This document shows positions 36,276 to 46,248 of a stretch of 64,000 nt of DNA, in pieces (positions within the stretch are counted from its first letter, which is position 1; the number at the start of each line of letters is the position of its first letter). Source of the DNA: Paenibacillus sp. RC67. GTDB taxonomy: Bacteria > Bacillota > Bacilli > Paenibacillales > NBRC-103111. The DNA lies in the NCBI RefSeq assembly GCF_030020805.1, contig NZ_CP125098.1:5603501-5667500 (forward strand), given 5' to 3'. The notes under the pieces were generated by a model that saw only the letters and a program-made list of their open reading frames with translations, was not told the DNA's origin and did no database searches. The translations under genes were made by a program, and so were the position numbers.

Positions 36276-37142
36276 TTAACCCTTTACAGCTCCTGCACTT
36301 ATGCCTTGTACTAAAAACTTTTGAACATAGGCGAACAAGATTGCCGCCGGCAGTAAAGCAATGACACTTCCTGCAGCCAAAGCCCCATATTGAATGTCAT
36401 ATTCACCCTGCATGTATCGGAGTCCAACCGGTAATGTGAAGAGCGCCTTTTTGCTGATCAGCATGAGGGCAAATAGGAATTCATTCCACGAACCAATAAA
36501 AGTGTAGACCATGGTCGCTACGATACCCGGCATAAGGATAGGGAATATAACCAGGAAAACGGACTTCAAACGACTGCATCCATCAACCATCGCCGCTTCT
36601 TCAAGCTGTTCAGGAATGTTTGATATAAAGCCACTCATCAAAATAGCATTAAATGGCAGCTGGAACGTGCTATTAATGATGACTAATGCCATCAAATTAC
36701 TAGTCAGGTGCAATGCTCTGAAAATCTCGAACATAGGAATCAGCAGCATGGCCCCTGGAATAAACTGCGTGCATAACAGTAATAGCATGAACAGCTTCTT
36801 GCCTTTAAATTTAAATCGGCTTATCGCATAGCCTACCAAGATGGAGCAAACAAGCACGATAAGTACGGTCAGTGCTGCAACGATTAAGCTGTTGACGAAA
36901 TACTTGGAGAACCCTACGTTATTCCATGCAATTAGGAAATTATTAAAAGTAGCGGGCATTGGCAAGTACTTTATAGGGAGCTTAGTGATGTCGCTCTCTC
37001 TTTTAAATGCGGTGACAAGTGCCCAGAATAAGGGGAATAGAGTAAATACCATTGCCAGAAGCATTGGAAAATATAAAAGTCCTGTTCTTTCCAGTATCCT
37101 AGGAAGAAGGGGAGTTGATTTCATGATTGATGTCTTTGTCAT
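36276..37142 (-). CDS. Carbohydrate ABC permease, MalG/LacG type
   Basis: 288 residues with six predicted spans (FPMLLAMVFTLFPLFWALV, the AALTVLIVLVCSILVGYAI span and others). The EAA loop is EQLEEAAMVDGCSRLKSVFL, which docks the ATPase. It forms a heterodimer with the MalF-type permease that ends 2 bases upstream. Start ATG with GGAAGAG upstream. Confidence 0.92.
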   Translation of the reverse strand: MTKTSIMKSTPLLPRILERTGLLYFPMLLAMVFTLFPLFWALVTAFKRESDITKLPIKYLPMPATFNNFLIAWNNVGFSKYFVNSLIVAALTVLIVLVCSILVGYAISRFKFKGKKLFMLLLLCTQFIPGAMLLIPMFEIFRALHLTSNLMALVIINSTFQLPFNAILMSGFISNIPEQLEEAAMVDGCSRLKSVFLVIFPILMPGIVATMVYTFIGSWNEFLFALMLISKKALFTLPVGLRYMQGEYDIQYGALAAGSVIALLPAAILFAYVQKFLVQGISAGAVKG

Positions 37143-37144
37143 GC

Positions 37145-38080
37145 TTACTCTTCCTTTCCATATCCGCTTAATTTCAAGTAGAACACTGCAAACAGCAGCA
37201 GTATGATAAATCCAATCACGGTTAGAGCCGAGCCGTAACCAAAGTCTTGTGCGACAACCGCTTGCTTCACGATGTACATGGGCAGTGTTGTCGTTAAATC
37301 AATAGGCCCACCTGTCCCGTTGGTCATTACAAATATTAAATCAACATTATTAAATTCCCAGACAGCCCGCAGTAGTGTCGTTAAGATGATGGTCGTTTTC
37401 AAAAACGGGAGCGTAATATGGATGAAGGATTTCCATCTCCCTGCTCCATCCACCACGGCTGATTCATACAAGTCACCAGGAATGGTTTGCAACCCTGCGA
37501 GTAAGGCGATTGTGAAGAATGGTATTCCTCTCCATAATTCAGCGGTTACAATTGCAGGAAATGCTGTATGGACTTCAGAGAGCCAAGCAATCTTATGATC
37601 GATAAGCCCTAATTTCATAAAAATATCGTTGATCGGTCCTATTTGCTCGTTGAATAAAATTTGCCATAAGGTGGAGGTTACAACCCCTGAAATAGCCCAA
37701 GGCAATATGGCTGCAGCTCTGAATAATCCACGGAATTTAAATGCTTGATTGAGCATAAGCGCGATACCCAGCCCGAATAGGAGCTGGAGAGCTACCTCGA
37801 CGAACACCCATTTAGCCGAGACCCATAAAGTTGAAAGAAACAATTTGTCCGTTGTGAGAATAGTAATAAAATTTTCAAGCCCCACAAATCCATTCTCATA
37901 AGCTTTTGCGGGATTGAACTTCTGCAAGCTGAAGTAAAACACATTTCCAACGGGATAGAACAAAAAGACCATAATCAGGACTATCGCCGGAGCGATAAGA
38001 ATGTAAGGCAACCACTGAATGCGCTGCTTTTGTTTTCTTACGATCGCCCCATTTACAACGGTTGATGAATTGGTACTCAC
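37145..38080 (-). CDS. Carbohydrate ABC permease, MalF/LacF type
   Basis: 311 residues, six predicted spans, EAA loop DLYESAVVDGAGRWKSFIHI. First gene of the five-gene unit (permease, permease, binding protein, YesM, YesN). GTG start with GGAGGAAACCCA upstream. The giant SLH beta-helix gene lies just upstream with a terminator between, so it is co-located rather than co-transcribed. Confidence 0.92.
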   Translation of the reverse strand: MSTNSSTVVNGAIVRKQKQRIQWLPYILIAPAIVLIMVFLFYPVGNVFYFSLQKFNPAKAYENGFVGLENFITILTTDKLFLSTLWVSAKWVFVEVALQLLFGLGIALMLNQAFKFRGLFRAAAILPWAISGVVTSTLWQILFNEQIGPINDIFMKLGLIDHKIAWLSEVHTAFPAIVTAELWRGIPFFTIALLAGLQTIPGDLYESAVVDGAGRWKSFIHITLPFLKTTIILTTLLRAVWEFNNVDLIFVMTNGTGGPIDLTTTLPMYIVKQAVVAQDFGYGSALTVIGFIILLLFAVFYLKLSGYGKEE

Positions 38081-38204
38081 TGGGTTTCCTCCACTTCAAA
38101 ACTGTTCTGATTTTTCTTACTCGATGCTATATTTCAATTTTAAGACAGCTAGGCTGTATCGAGAATCAAATATCATTATCATTGTGTTTAAGATCATTAA
38201 CAGT

Positions 38205-38249
38205 TAAAAAAATAGAGAAGCAGGGATTGTTCCCGCTCCTCTATTTTTG
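38205..38249. terminator. Strong terminator of the giant surface-protein gene
   Basis: AAAAATAGAG-AGC-GGGA pairs with TCCC-GCT-CTCTATTTTTTT; minus strand ends in seven T. It lies 13 bases after the giant gene stop and is nearly symmetric, so it can work both ways. Confidence 0.85.
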
Positions 38250-38262
38250 CCAAGCAATCGAG

Positions 38263-41200
38263 CTAGTTGGTTTTAGTGAGTCCAATAAAGTCGAAGGACT
38301 GACCGCTTGCTGCACCTGCTACTGTAAACCTGAACTTATGGCTGCCTGCGGCTAAGGTAGTGCTTCCCACCTGAGTTAGGTACATCCCCTGAAGTGCCGT
38401 CGTATCCACCGTCTCATTTACTGAGCCCACATTGTTACCATCGACGGTTAGCTGCATAATAGCTCTACTCGTATTACTTTTTTTAGAGCCAAAAAGCACA
38501 TCATAGGTACCACTAGTAGGAACGTTAATTGTAAACTCGATGTATTGATTGGCTGCTCCAAAATTCACCTGCAGGTGGGTATTTTTCACTGCACTGTTGC
38601 GGTCATGATTACCGGCTGTATCGTCAGCTCCAGAGGCATTAGTATTATTGTTAGACGTTGTGTAACTACCAGCAGGATCTATATCGTAAAGTACGTCCAC
38701 TGAATGAATCGTATAATACCCGCTTGACGCTGAGTCCTGAGAGGTTACCTTCAAGAGATCGCCTGTATGAAGAAGTGCATTACCTGTCTTAACAGCGTAA
38801 ACGGTATCCGTCACAGAATAAGTCTGCGTTAGCCCGTCTGACGATTCAATTTCAGCCAAAAGATTGGCTGCGCTCGTGCCTGCATTAGCCATAATTGCGC
38901 GACTGGAATTATATACGGTTGCAATATGGGGATGCCCTGCCACTTTTGCCTGTACATAAGTGCTTGAAGGTAGAGCATTAATGTTAATAACATACGCAGC
39001 TGTTGTGCCGTCCGTAGACGTCACGATTAACTTATCCCCATTCACAGCGTTAGCTTTAGGTGCACCTCCGGCTGCATTTGTAATCGTATACTTTTGAATG
39101 GTTCCATCTGTTGATTTCAATTGATCAGGTATAGATGAAACCGTTGTAGTGACTCCAGATGTTGCTATCCTACGGTCTATGTTATTAACAGCCACTACTG
39201 TAGTATTGCCTGCATTCAGCTGCAAATTCGTGGTAGGGAAGGTAAGCGAATAATCCTTGCTTGCTGCTCCATCGGCTGCTGTTACTTTCAGAACATCCCC
39301 TACTGTAAGCACATCAATCGATACCTTAGGTGTATTCCCTGAATCAGTGACAACATAAAACTGTTTCGATCCATCCGCAGAAGTGATCTGTGTTAACAGA
39401 TCGGCAACGGTTGTGCCTGCTGCAATGACAATGGATGCTGTATTCATAGCCTTCAAGTTCGGATGCGATGGGTTCATGACAATATTCGTATTACTGCTGT
39501 CTGCTTGTGCAATATGGATCGCATAAGTAGATCGAGTTGTTCCATCCGTCGCTGTAACAATCAGTTTATCTCCTGTCGCAAGCGGCCCGGTACTTTTATC
39601 AGCATTACTAACATCCATAACCGAATAGGATTGCACCGAGCCATCGGACGACACGACCTGAGATTTGATATCCGCAACCATTGTGTTAGAAGTTACGTTA
39701 ACGGTTTTTGCCGCATTATCAACGGCAGTCACGTTCGGATGCACATCCTTCAATTGAATATCCGTTTTGGTTGATGGTGCTGTCACGGTTACCTTTGCGA
39801 ACTTAATGTAATCGATGACGATAGAGCCCGCGTTAGTAGTAACGAATCTCACCGGATAGCTGCCTGAGGCCGCAACTGTTATCTGCCCCAGATCTACCGG
39901 AATAAACAGGTTGGCGGTCGCATTATTTTGATTGACTGGTGAGCCTGCTGCCACTCCGTCGACATAAGCCTGGACAGTAGCCCTTCCCGTCGCATTAGTC
40001 TTATACTGATAAGACACATTATAGGTACCCGCAGCAGGAACGACTATGTTGAATTCAATCCACTCTCCGACCGGTACTGCATTCGTTTGTAGATAGGTAA
40101 TTCCATTCGTTGAAGATGTCGATACCGTAATGGTAGGGATACTCTTTTTCACTGAATTGAGCTGTGATTCGCCTCTAACGACGATCTCAAGTGGAACCCA
40201 TATGCTATAATCTTTCTTCGTTGTCCCATCTTGAGCGGTTACGACAAGGAGGTCTCCTGTTTCCAGCATTCCAGAGCGCTTCGCAGCGTTTGACGAATCA
40301 ACAACGGAGTATGTCTGTATCGTACCATCCGTTGATTCTACTTGGTCAATGATATCAGCTACCGTAGTCCCCAATGTAGCCGTAATCGAATTGGTAGCTT
40401 TATCGAAATTCGTCAGATTCGGATGACCGGTCAGCTTCAGTTGGATCAAGGTATTATGCGGGTCCTGTACTTTCATATTCGGATAGGTTTGTTTAGTTGG
40501 CACTGTAACATTATTGACATCAACAAGAGCAGTAAGCTCATTGCCCCATTTATCCTTATAGTAAGAAGAGTTCTTAATGGTAATATTACTTGCATTTTTT
40601 AATTGGATGACATTAGGGTTGCCCGCTCCACTGACCATTTTGATCTGATCCATTGTCGCATTTTTAACATCATCCAGTACGAAGGCATATCGATCATCAT
40701 TTTTCTCAAAATTGGTCGTGACATTGGTAAAACTAAGTCCATCTACATGCCTTGCCCAGAATCCGTATGACGGTTGTTCCCCAATATCCGAAATGTTGTA
40801 CTTGCCAACACCTAGCTCAGGAGGATTAATCTCCGAATCAGCAAGGCTGTTTCCACCCTTTACTAGAACGGCGACATTCTCAAAATGTAAATTTTCAATA
40901 TAGCCTATGCTGCGTCCATCCGGCAATACAGGGCCTCCTTCACCCACCTTGTAACCGGCTATGATAGGCGTTGCCTTACTCTGATTTGTATATTTAACCC
41001 ATCTCTTGGATGGATCGCCGTATTGGCTGCCTCCATAAACCTCTTCAATATTTACATCCTTGATAAACACGTTCCTTACCTGCCCAATATTGACATTCGT
41101 ACTTAACAGCTCATCTCTTTGCACACCATTTTCCATAAATTTCATTCTTTTTGCATCGCCGCCGATGACACGACCTCTATTGGAAATAGAAATAAAGAAC

Positions 41201-44200
41201 GGCGCTCGCGTACGTCTCATTTCGGATTTATGGTGTACCGTACCTGTCTTGCCATAGTTCAAATAAATATTTTCAATATGACCGCCGTCATTCGTGGAAA
41301 TAGAGAATCCTGCTTTGTTTCCCGCCAGGACATAAATGTTGTCCACATATACATTTTTAATATCATCCACCGTTTCACTGCCAATTTGGAACAAATTACA
41401 GTTGGTGTCCCCAATAATATTGCGAACATAGAATGTTGTTGCAGGTCTTGTAAAGCCTAGCGAAGAGTCGCTGCCTGGCTTGACAATATCATCGGAGGTA
41501 CCTTTGGCATAAATATTTTTAGCGGTCACGTAGCTGCTTTGCATGTAGTCAAACACATCTCTGGCGCCGCCGCTCCCCTTATCATAATAAAAGTCATGTG
41601 TATTGATATAATCCGTACCGGTAGCCAGCATAGCAAAATGGCCTGCCCTATCCACTCTGAGCATATTGCTGATGTCGGTTTGCCTTACTTCATTGGTACC
41701 ATCTGCATTAATGCTTTGAATATAGTAAGGTTCGTCCTTCGTAGGCGAATTGGTCTCTTCGTACCACAGGTCAAGCCCGTTATCCAAGCCGCCGAACTCA
41801 AAGTTCGTACACAGCTTTACAGTGACCATCTTATCCGTACGATTGTCCGCAGTATTATCCATAACGCCGTCGCCGGTTACCAGATTCCCATTGCCTGTTA
41901 TTTTACCGTTACCAATGATTTTGATATTATCCAAGCGTTCACCAAAAAACATACTGTTTCTAAAGTAATGATGACCTACATCCTGCTTCGTCAAGTAATT
42001 TTCTGGGTCCTTGTAAGGTCCTGTAGACGTTGCGGATGTACCGGACCGATATCCTTTGTCGGAGAAATACGTTGTCTCCGGGGCATCGCCGCCTTTTAAA
42101 GCAGCTATGGCAGCATCTTGATGGATATACAGATATACATTGCTTTGAAGATGAACTGTTCTCACATTAAAAGTGCCATTTTCAAACAGCAGCGTACCCC
42201 CGCCTAAAGAGTTCAAATATATAATGGCATTATTGATGGCTTGGGTATCATCCGCTTTACCATCGCCCTTTGCTCCCATGAGCTTGGCATTGAACTTCCC
42301 TGTATAGAACTTAGCAGTATTGGAGTCTCCCTTATTCTCACCGTCAGTCACCACAAGCTTAAAGTAATACTCTGTATTCGGAGTAAGGTTAGCTACCTCT
42401 ACTTGCTCACTTTGTACACTAACTGCAGTGCTGCTCTCGGTCCATGTAGCTCCCTTATCCATTGATTGCATCAGCTTAATGGAAGAAGCATTCTTAGCGG
42501 CACTCCAGTTGAACTTCGCCTTCGTATACGTATCGCTGCTTTCCTTATAAGTAAGGCTTTTATCTAAAATTCGATTGAAATTGCTTATCGTATTGACTAC
42601 CGTCAAACTGACTGCGCCCGTAGGGCTTTGTAATACTTCCGGTTCCGATGTCGTGTAACAAGCTTCAAATGCATAGCTGCCTTCCTTTAGTGCCACACCT
42701 TCGAAAGTAATTTCAAGATCGGCTCCATTGGCTGGTCTAAAATCAAGCCCTTTAAATGTGATGACCTGGCTGCCATCCCCATTGTTATCAACGCTAACTG
42801 TACCTACCTGCTGGAACCGGTATCCCGCACCCGTTCTGCCTACCGATTGTGTCGCAAGCTCTGAGAGCTTTACTTTGCCTCTTCCAATAACGTTTACCGA
42901 AGTATTATTCATAGTTGCATTGATTCCCTTAGGAACCTTTAGTACAACCTCAGTCGATGGGCTTCTCATCCCCGCAAAGAAATTCAAGACGACATCGGAT
43001 GAAGTATTGGCCGTTATTGTGCTATTGATGAGCTGCATCTTACCCCTTAACGCGCCTTTGATGACATTAATCGAATAGTCGCGGGCAGCTTGACCTGCAC
43101 TTACCGTTAAAATGTCACCTTGTACTACGGAATCTGTCTTATCTTTGATAGTCCCATTTGTTCCCTTGACTGTATAGGATTGAGCAGCGGAGCTCTTGGA
43201 AATGATTTGGTCTAGCAATTCCTCTACGGATTGTATAGCCATTGTAGTTAGACCCGCACCTTCGGCTGTATCGACTGTATAAATATAGGTGCTGCCTGAT
43301 GTTATATTAATGACATCACCTGTAATATCACTAACATAGTTATAATTGGTTTCTTTCAGTTGAATGTCCGTATCAGCGACCGTTACTTCGCTTTTGGCAG
43401 GAACTGTGATCTTAATGCTTGCTGTGCTTGCTTTTGAATTATCGGATGTTCTCGTTACTTCAATTACGAGGTCCACTGTTGTTTGTACTGTCGGAGGTAT
43501 TATCGTTCCATCGAGAGCTATGATGCTTGGATCGCTTGATGTCTTGATCGCTACTGTGAAACCTGGCGGCACGATGGGTAGTGTGATCGCCGTTGCGTCC
43601 TTCGCTGGCGTTGCAATCGTCGTAATTGCTCCGGCCACTTCTGCTGCTGTTTGTTGAACTATGCTTTTTGCTGGTACAACGACTTCAATGCTTGTTGTGC
43701 TCGCTTTGGAATTATCCGATGCTCTTGTTACTTCAAGTATAAGGTTCACCGTTGTTTGTGCTGTCGGAGGTATTATCGTTCCATCCAGAGCTATGATGCT
43801 TGGATCGCTTGATGTCTTGATCGCTACCGAGAAACCTGGAGGTACAGTCGGTAGTGTGATCACAGTCGCGTCCTTCACTGGGTCCACAATCGTCGTTATT
43901 GCACCGGCTACTTCTGCTGCTGTTTGTTGAACAACACTCTTTGCTGGTACGACGACTTCAATGCTCGCTGTGCTCGCTTTGGAATTATCCGATGATCTCG
44001 TTACTTCTAATTCGAGGTTCACAGTTGTTTGTGCTGTTGGAGGAACTATCGTTCCATCCAGAGCTATGATGCTTGGATCGCTTGATATCTTGATCGCTAC
44101 CGTGAAACCTGGTGGTACAGTCGGTAGTGTGATTGCAGTTGCGTCCTTCGCTGGGGCTGCAATCGTTGATATTGCACTGGCTACTTCTGCTGCTGTTTGT

Positions 44201-45984
44201 TGAACTATGCTCTTTGCTGGTACGACAACCTCAATGCTTACAGTGTCTGATTTGGAATTATCCAAAGCTCTCGTTACTTCCAATACGAGATTCACAGTTG
44301 CTTGAATTGTTGGAGGAACTATCGTTCCATCCAGAGCTATGATACTTGGGTCGCTTGATGTCTTTATCGCTAAAGTAAAGCCTTCCGGTACAGTAGGTAG
44401 CGTTAAAGCAACAACATCCTTCATTGGTGCTGCAATCGTTGTAATTGACCCAGCAACTTCTGCCGCGGTCTTGCTCAAAATAGGATTACTCGAACTTCTT
44501 CTAGATGAACCTCCAATCGGTGCCGCTGCAGTTATATCCGATTTAACACCGTCTGCTATGGTAATGTTTGTAGGTCTGGTTTCAATTTTGACGCCATCTG
44601 CATTGATTAAAGCGGTTTCAATTTTTCCCGATCCTTTGATTTCAATGGGAGCATCCATTTTGAAATTCGTAACAGTCGAATCTGGAGCCATCTGGACGGA
44701 CGTGCCTGCAGCTGATTTTTGTATGTCGACTTTGGCCACCGTTCCACCCAAAAGATCTAACTTTGCCTTAGACTGGACGTTTAGCTGGCTTACCTTCCCA
44801 TCGAGCACCTTCACGCTTGAGCCGACCGCTTTCTCCTTCACGTCGATTTTATCCACGGAGCCATGGGTTACCTGAACAGTCACCCCCGGGGCTTCAATCG
44901 AAACACTGGTAAAATCCCCATCCAGTATGATTTGCTGATCACCAGCCATCGTTCCAACGACTTGAACATCCCCAAAGCCTTTACCACTTTTATGATCTGT
45001 TTCCAGCTTGGCACCGGAATTCAGTTCAACATAAGGGATTTCCGATGATCCTTGCATGAGGATACGAACTTTACCGTCACTTTTAACTACGAGCAATGTC
45101 CCAGCCAACGTAGAATTATTAATGACGATACTATGCTCGCCTCCGCCTCGAACAACAGTTCGGCCTTTAACCGTAACATGGTCCAAGGAAACGTTGCCGT
45201 CCCCAACACCCGGTGTAATATATAAATCCCCTGAAATCGTCATGTTTTTCAGATTTACATCTTTTGTATTTATAACCAGGTTGGAGTTCACATTTTCTGT
45301 ATAGTTGCCTGCTGTACCTTTCAATTCACCAACAACGCTATCGATCATTTTTACGAATTCTGCTCTCGTGATATTAGCCAAAGGATCGAAACGGCCATCC
45401 TCCCGACCGGATACATATCCGCCTTCAACCAATGCGTTGACATGATCCTTACTCCAGCTGGCAATTGTGCCTGCATCGGCAAATCGGTCTGACGCCTTTT
45501 TGTCATGAGCCTTCAAGTCAAACGCTCTGGAAAGGATCACCGCAGCTTCCTGACGACTGATTGGTGCTTCAGGCTTGAAATTCCCATTGTCATCTCCGAA
45601 CACGATACCCGCTGCTGCTGCTTTGGATATGTCCTTTGAGTACCAGGCGCTTGAAGATACATCAGGGAAGGTCTGAGTCGCCTCTCTCGGATAAGCGAGA
45701 ACTCTGTTCACTAGCGAGACAAATTCTGCCCTTGAAATGGGCACGTTAGGCTTGAATGTTCCGTCTTCGTACCCGTTAATAATTCCTTTTTGAGACCAAT
45801 TACCAATCTCCCTAGCTGCCCAATGAGTAGAAACATCTGAGAAAGAATCTTTTGCATTAGAGCCAGTTGAGGCTGCTGTTGTCTTAGTTGTATCGACATT
45901 TGCCGCCAAACCAGTCGTTCCCATAGAAAATACCATCGAGAATACCAGGAACGAAGCAACCGTTTTCCTCGTCTTGCATAGCAT
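38263..45984 (-). CDS. Giant SLH-anchored surface protein with GH28-like beta-helix and sugar-binding-like modules
   Basis: 2573 residues. Signal peptide (1-28); three SLH domains (about 46-215) bind secondary cell-wall polymer; a beta-helix-like stretch (about 225-480); four near-identical Ig-like repeats of about 91 residues; a folded region with FN3-like TEYYFKLVVTDG; a pectin-lyase-fold domain (about 1235-1825) opening FNAKLMGAKGDGKADDTQAI, as in GH28 polygalacturonases; several RIB/cadherin-like repeats; and two CBM6/35-like modules (about 1940-2070 and 2430-2573). The GH28-like domain keeps FDYMQSS and TSDDIVKPGSD, the usual acidic pair, but the GHG and RIK motifs are replaced. So it may be a divergent hydrolase or a binding-only protein. 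AGGGGG precedes the start. Confidence 0.88.
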   Translation of the reverse strand: MLCKTRKTVASFLVFSMVFSMGTTGLAANVDTTKTTAASTGSNAKDSFSDVSTHWAAREIGNWSQKGIINGYEDGTFKPNVPISRAEFVSLVNRVLAYPREATQTFPDVSSSAWYSKDISKAAAAGIVFGDDNGNFKPEAPISRQEAAVILSRAFDLKAHDKKASDRFADAGTIASWSKDHVNALVEGGYVSGREDGRFDPLANITRAEFVKMIDSVVGELKGTAGNYTENVNSNLVINTKDVNLKNMTISGDLYITPGVGDGNVSLDHVTVKGRTVVRGGGEHSIVINNSTLAGTLLVVKSDGKVRILMQGSSEIPYVELNSGAKLETDHKSGKGFGDVQVVGTMAGDQQIILDGDFTSVSIEAPGVTVQVTHGSVDKIDVKEKAVGSSVKVLDGKVSQLNVQSKAKLDLLGGTVAKVDIQKSAAGTSVQMAPDSTVTNFKMDAPIEIKGSGKIETALINADGVKIETRPTNITIADGVKSDITAAAPIGGSSRRSSSNPILSKTAAEVAGSITTIAAPMKDVVALTLPTVPEGFTLAIKTSSDPSIIALDGTIVPPTIQATVNLVLEVTRALDNSKSDTVSIEVVVPAKSIVQQTAAEVASAISTIAAPAKDATAITLPTVPPGFTVAIKISSDPSIIALDGTIVPPTAQTTVNLELEVTRSSDNSKASTASIEVVVPAKSVVQQTAAEVAGAITTIVDPVKDATVITLPTVPPGFSVAIKTSSDPSIIALDGTIIPPTAQTTVNLILEVTRASDNSKASTTSIEVVVPAKSIVQQTAAEVAGAITTIATPAKDATAITLPIVPPGFTVAIKTSSDPSIIALDGTIIPPTVQTTVDLVIEVTRTSDNSKASTASIKITVPAKSEVTVADTDIQLKETNYNYVSDITGDVINITSGSTYIYTVDTAEGAGLTTMAIQSVEELLDQIISKSSAAQSYTVKGTNGTIKDKTDSVVQGDILTVSAGQAARDYSINVIKGALRGKMQLINSTITANTSSDVVLNFFAGMRSPSTEVVLKVPKGINATMNNTSVNVIGRGKVKLSELATQSVGRTGAGYRFQQVGTVSVDNNGDGSQVITFKGLDFRPANGADLEITFEGVALKEGSYAFEACYTTSEPEVLQSPTGAVSLTVVNTISNFNRILDKSLTYKESSDTYTKAKFNWSAAKNASSIKLMQSMDKGATWTESSTAVSVQSEQVEVANLTPNTEYYFKLVVTDGENKGDSNTAKFYTGKFNAKLMGAKGDGKADDTQAINNAIIYLNSLGGGTLLFENGTFNVRTVHLQSNVYLYIHQDAAIAALKGGDAPETTYFSDKGYRSGTSATSTGPYKDPENYLTKQDVGHHYFRNSMFFGERLDNIKIIGNGKITGNGNLVTGDGVMDNTADNRTDKMVTVKLCTNFEFGGLDNGLDLWYEETNSPTKDEPYYIQSINADGTNEVRQTDISNMLRVDRAGHFAMLATGTDYINTHDFYYDKGSGGARDVFDYMQSSYVTAKNIYAKGTSDDIVKPGSDSSLGFTRPATTFYVRNIIGDTNCNLFQIGSETVDDIKNVYVDNIYVLAGNKAGFSISTNDGGHIENIYLNYGKTGTVHHKSEMRRTRAPFFISISNRGRVIGGDAKRMKFMENGVQRDELLSTNVNIGQVRNVFIKDVNIEEVYGGSQYGDPSKRWVKYTNQSKATPIIAGYKVGEGGPVLPDGRSIGYIENLHFENVAVLVKGGNSLADSEINPPELGVGKYNISDIGEQPSYGFWARHVDGLSFTNVTTNFEKNDDRYAFVLDDVKNATMDQIKMVSGAGNPNVIQLKNASNITIKNSSYYKDKWGNELTALVDVNNVTVPTKQTYPNMKVQDPHNTLIQLKLTGHPNLTNFDKATNSITATLGTTVADIIDQVESTDGTIQTYSVVDSSNAAKRSGMLETGDLLVVTAQDGTTKKDYSIWVPLEIVVRGESQLNSVKKSIPTITVSTSSTNGITYLQTNAVPVGEWIEFNIVVPAAGTYNVSYQYKTNATGRATVQAYVDGVAAGSPVNQNNATANLFIPVDLGQITVAASGSYPVRFVTTNAGSIVIDYIKFAKVTVTAPSTKTDIQLKDVHPNVTAVDNAAKTVNVTSNTMVADIKSQVVSSDGSVQSYSVMDVSNADKSTGPLATGDKLIVTATDGTTRSTYAIHIAQADSSNTNIVMNPSHPNLKAMNTASIVIAAGTTVADLLTQITSADGSKQFYVVTDSGNTPKVSIDVLTVGDVLKVTAADGAASKDYSLTFPTTNLQLNAGNTTVVAVNNIDRRIATSGVTTTVSSIPDQLKSTDGTIQKYTITNAAGGAPKANAVNGDKLIVTSTDGTTAAYVININALPSSTYVQAKVAGHPHIATVYNSSRAIMANAGTSAANLLAEIESSDGLTQTYSVTDTVYAVKTGNALLHTGDLLKVTSQDSASSGYYTIHSVDVLYDIDPAGSYTTSNNNTNASGADDTAGNHDRNSAVKNTHLQVNFGAANQYIEFTINVPTSGTYDVLFGSKKSNTSRAIMQLTVDGNNVGSVNETVDTTALQGMYLTQVGSTTLAAGSHKFRFTVAGAASGQSFDFIGLTKTN
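43380..44480 (-). repeat. Four tandem ~273-bp repeats (91-residue Ig-like domains)
   Basis: TTGTTGAAC recurs at 43651, 43923 and 44197, and the VPAKS...QQTAAEVA...DGTI-PPT pattern repeats four times with few changes. High identity suggests recent expansion and possible copy-number variation. Confidence 0.85.
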
Positions 45985-46013
45985 GACTAATCCCCCTTAT
46001 ACGTGATAGTACT

Positions 46014-46042
46014 ATTATAAGGATTAGCTGGTTCATTTAACG
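46014..46042 (-). promoter_or_regulatory. Possible promoter of the giant surface-protein gene
   Basis: A perfect TATAAT (46019-46014) lies 30 bases before the start codon with a poor -35 (CGTTAA region) about 17 bases upstream. A weak -35 fits a promoter that needs an activator such as the AraC protein encoded divergently. Confidence 0.4.
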
Positions 46043-46081
46043 TTTAATATTTTTATATGATTGTTTAATTTCATATTATTA

Positions 46082-46177
46082 TTAGCAAGCATCAGAAAAT
46101 TTGCCGTAATTAAGAACACCAGGATCGTTCATTAATTGCTGCGAAATACGCACTGGTTCCATCGTTACTAGCTTCAT
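46082..46177 (-). CDS. 31-residue peptide with C-terminal cysteine
   Basis: The frame begins MKLVTMEPVRISQQLMNDPG and ends NYGKFSDAC. AAAGGAG is 7 nt before the ATG at 46177; an earlier in-frame ATG at 46183 sits too close to that site. It lies between the giant surface gene and a divergent AraC regulator. Most of it looks like an ordinary short leader followed by a core ending in Cys, which is compatible with a signalling or modified peptide, but no maturation or export gene is adjacent. I do not recognise it, and chance cannot be excluded. Confidence 0.4.
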   Translation of the reverse strand: MKLVTMEPVRISQQLMNDPGVLNYGKFSDAC

Positions 46178-46248
46178 CACCATGCTCCTTTATGTGATAC
46201 AATATATTTGTTATTTTCTAACAGTTATCATGAGGGGGCATATAAAAA

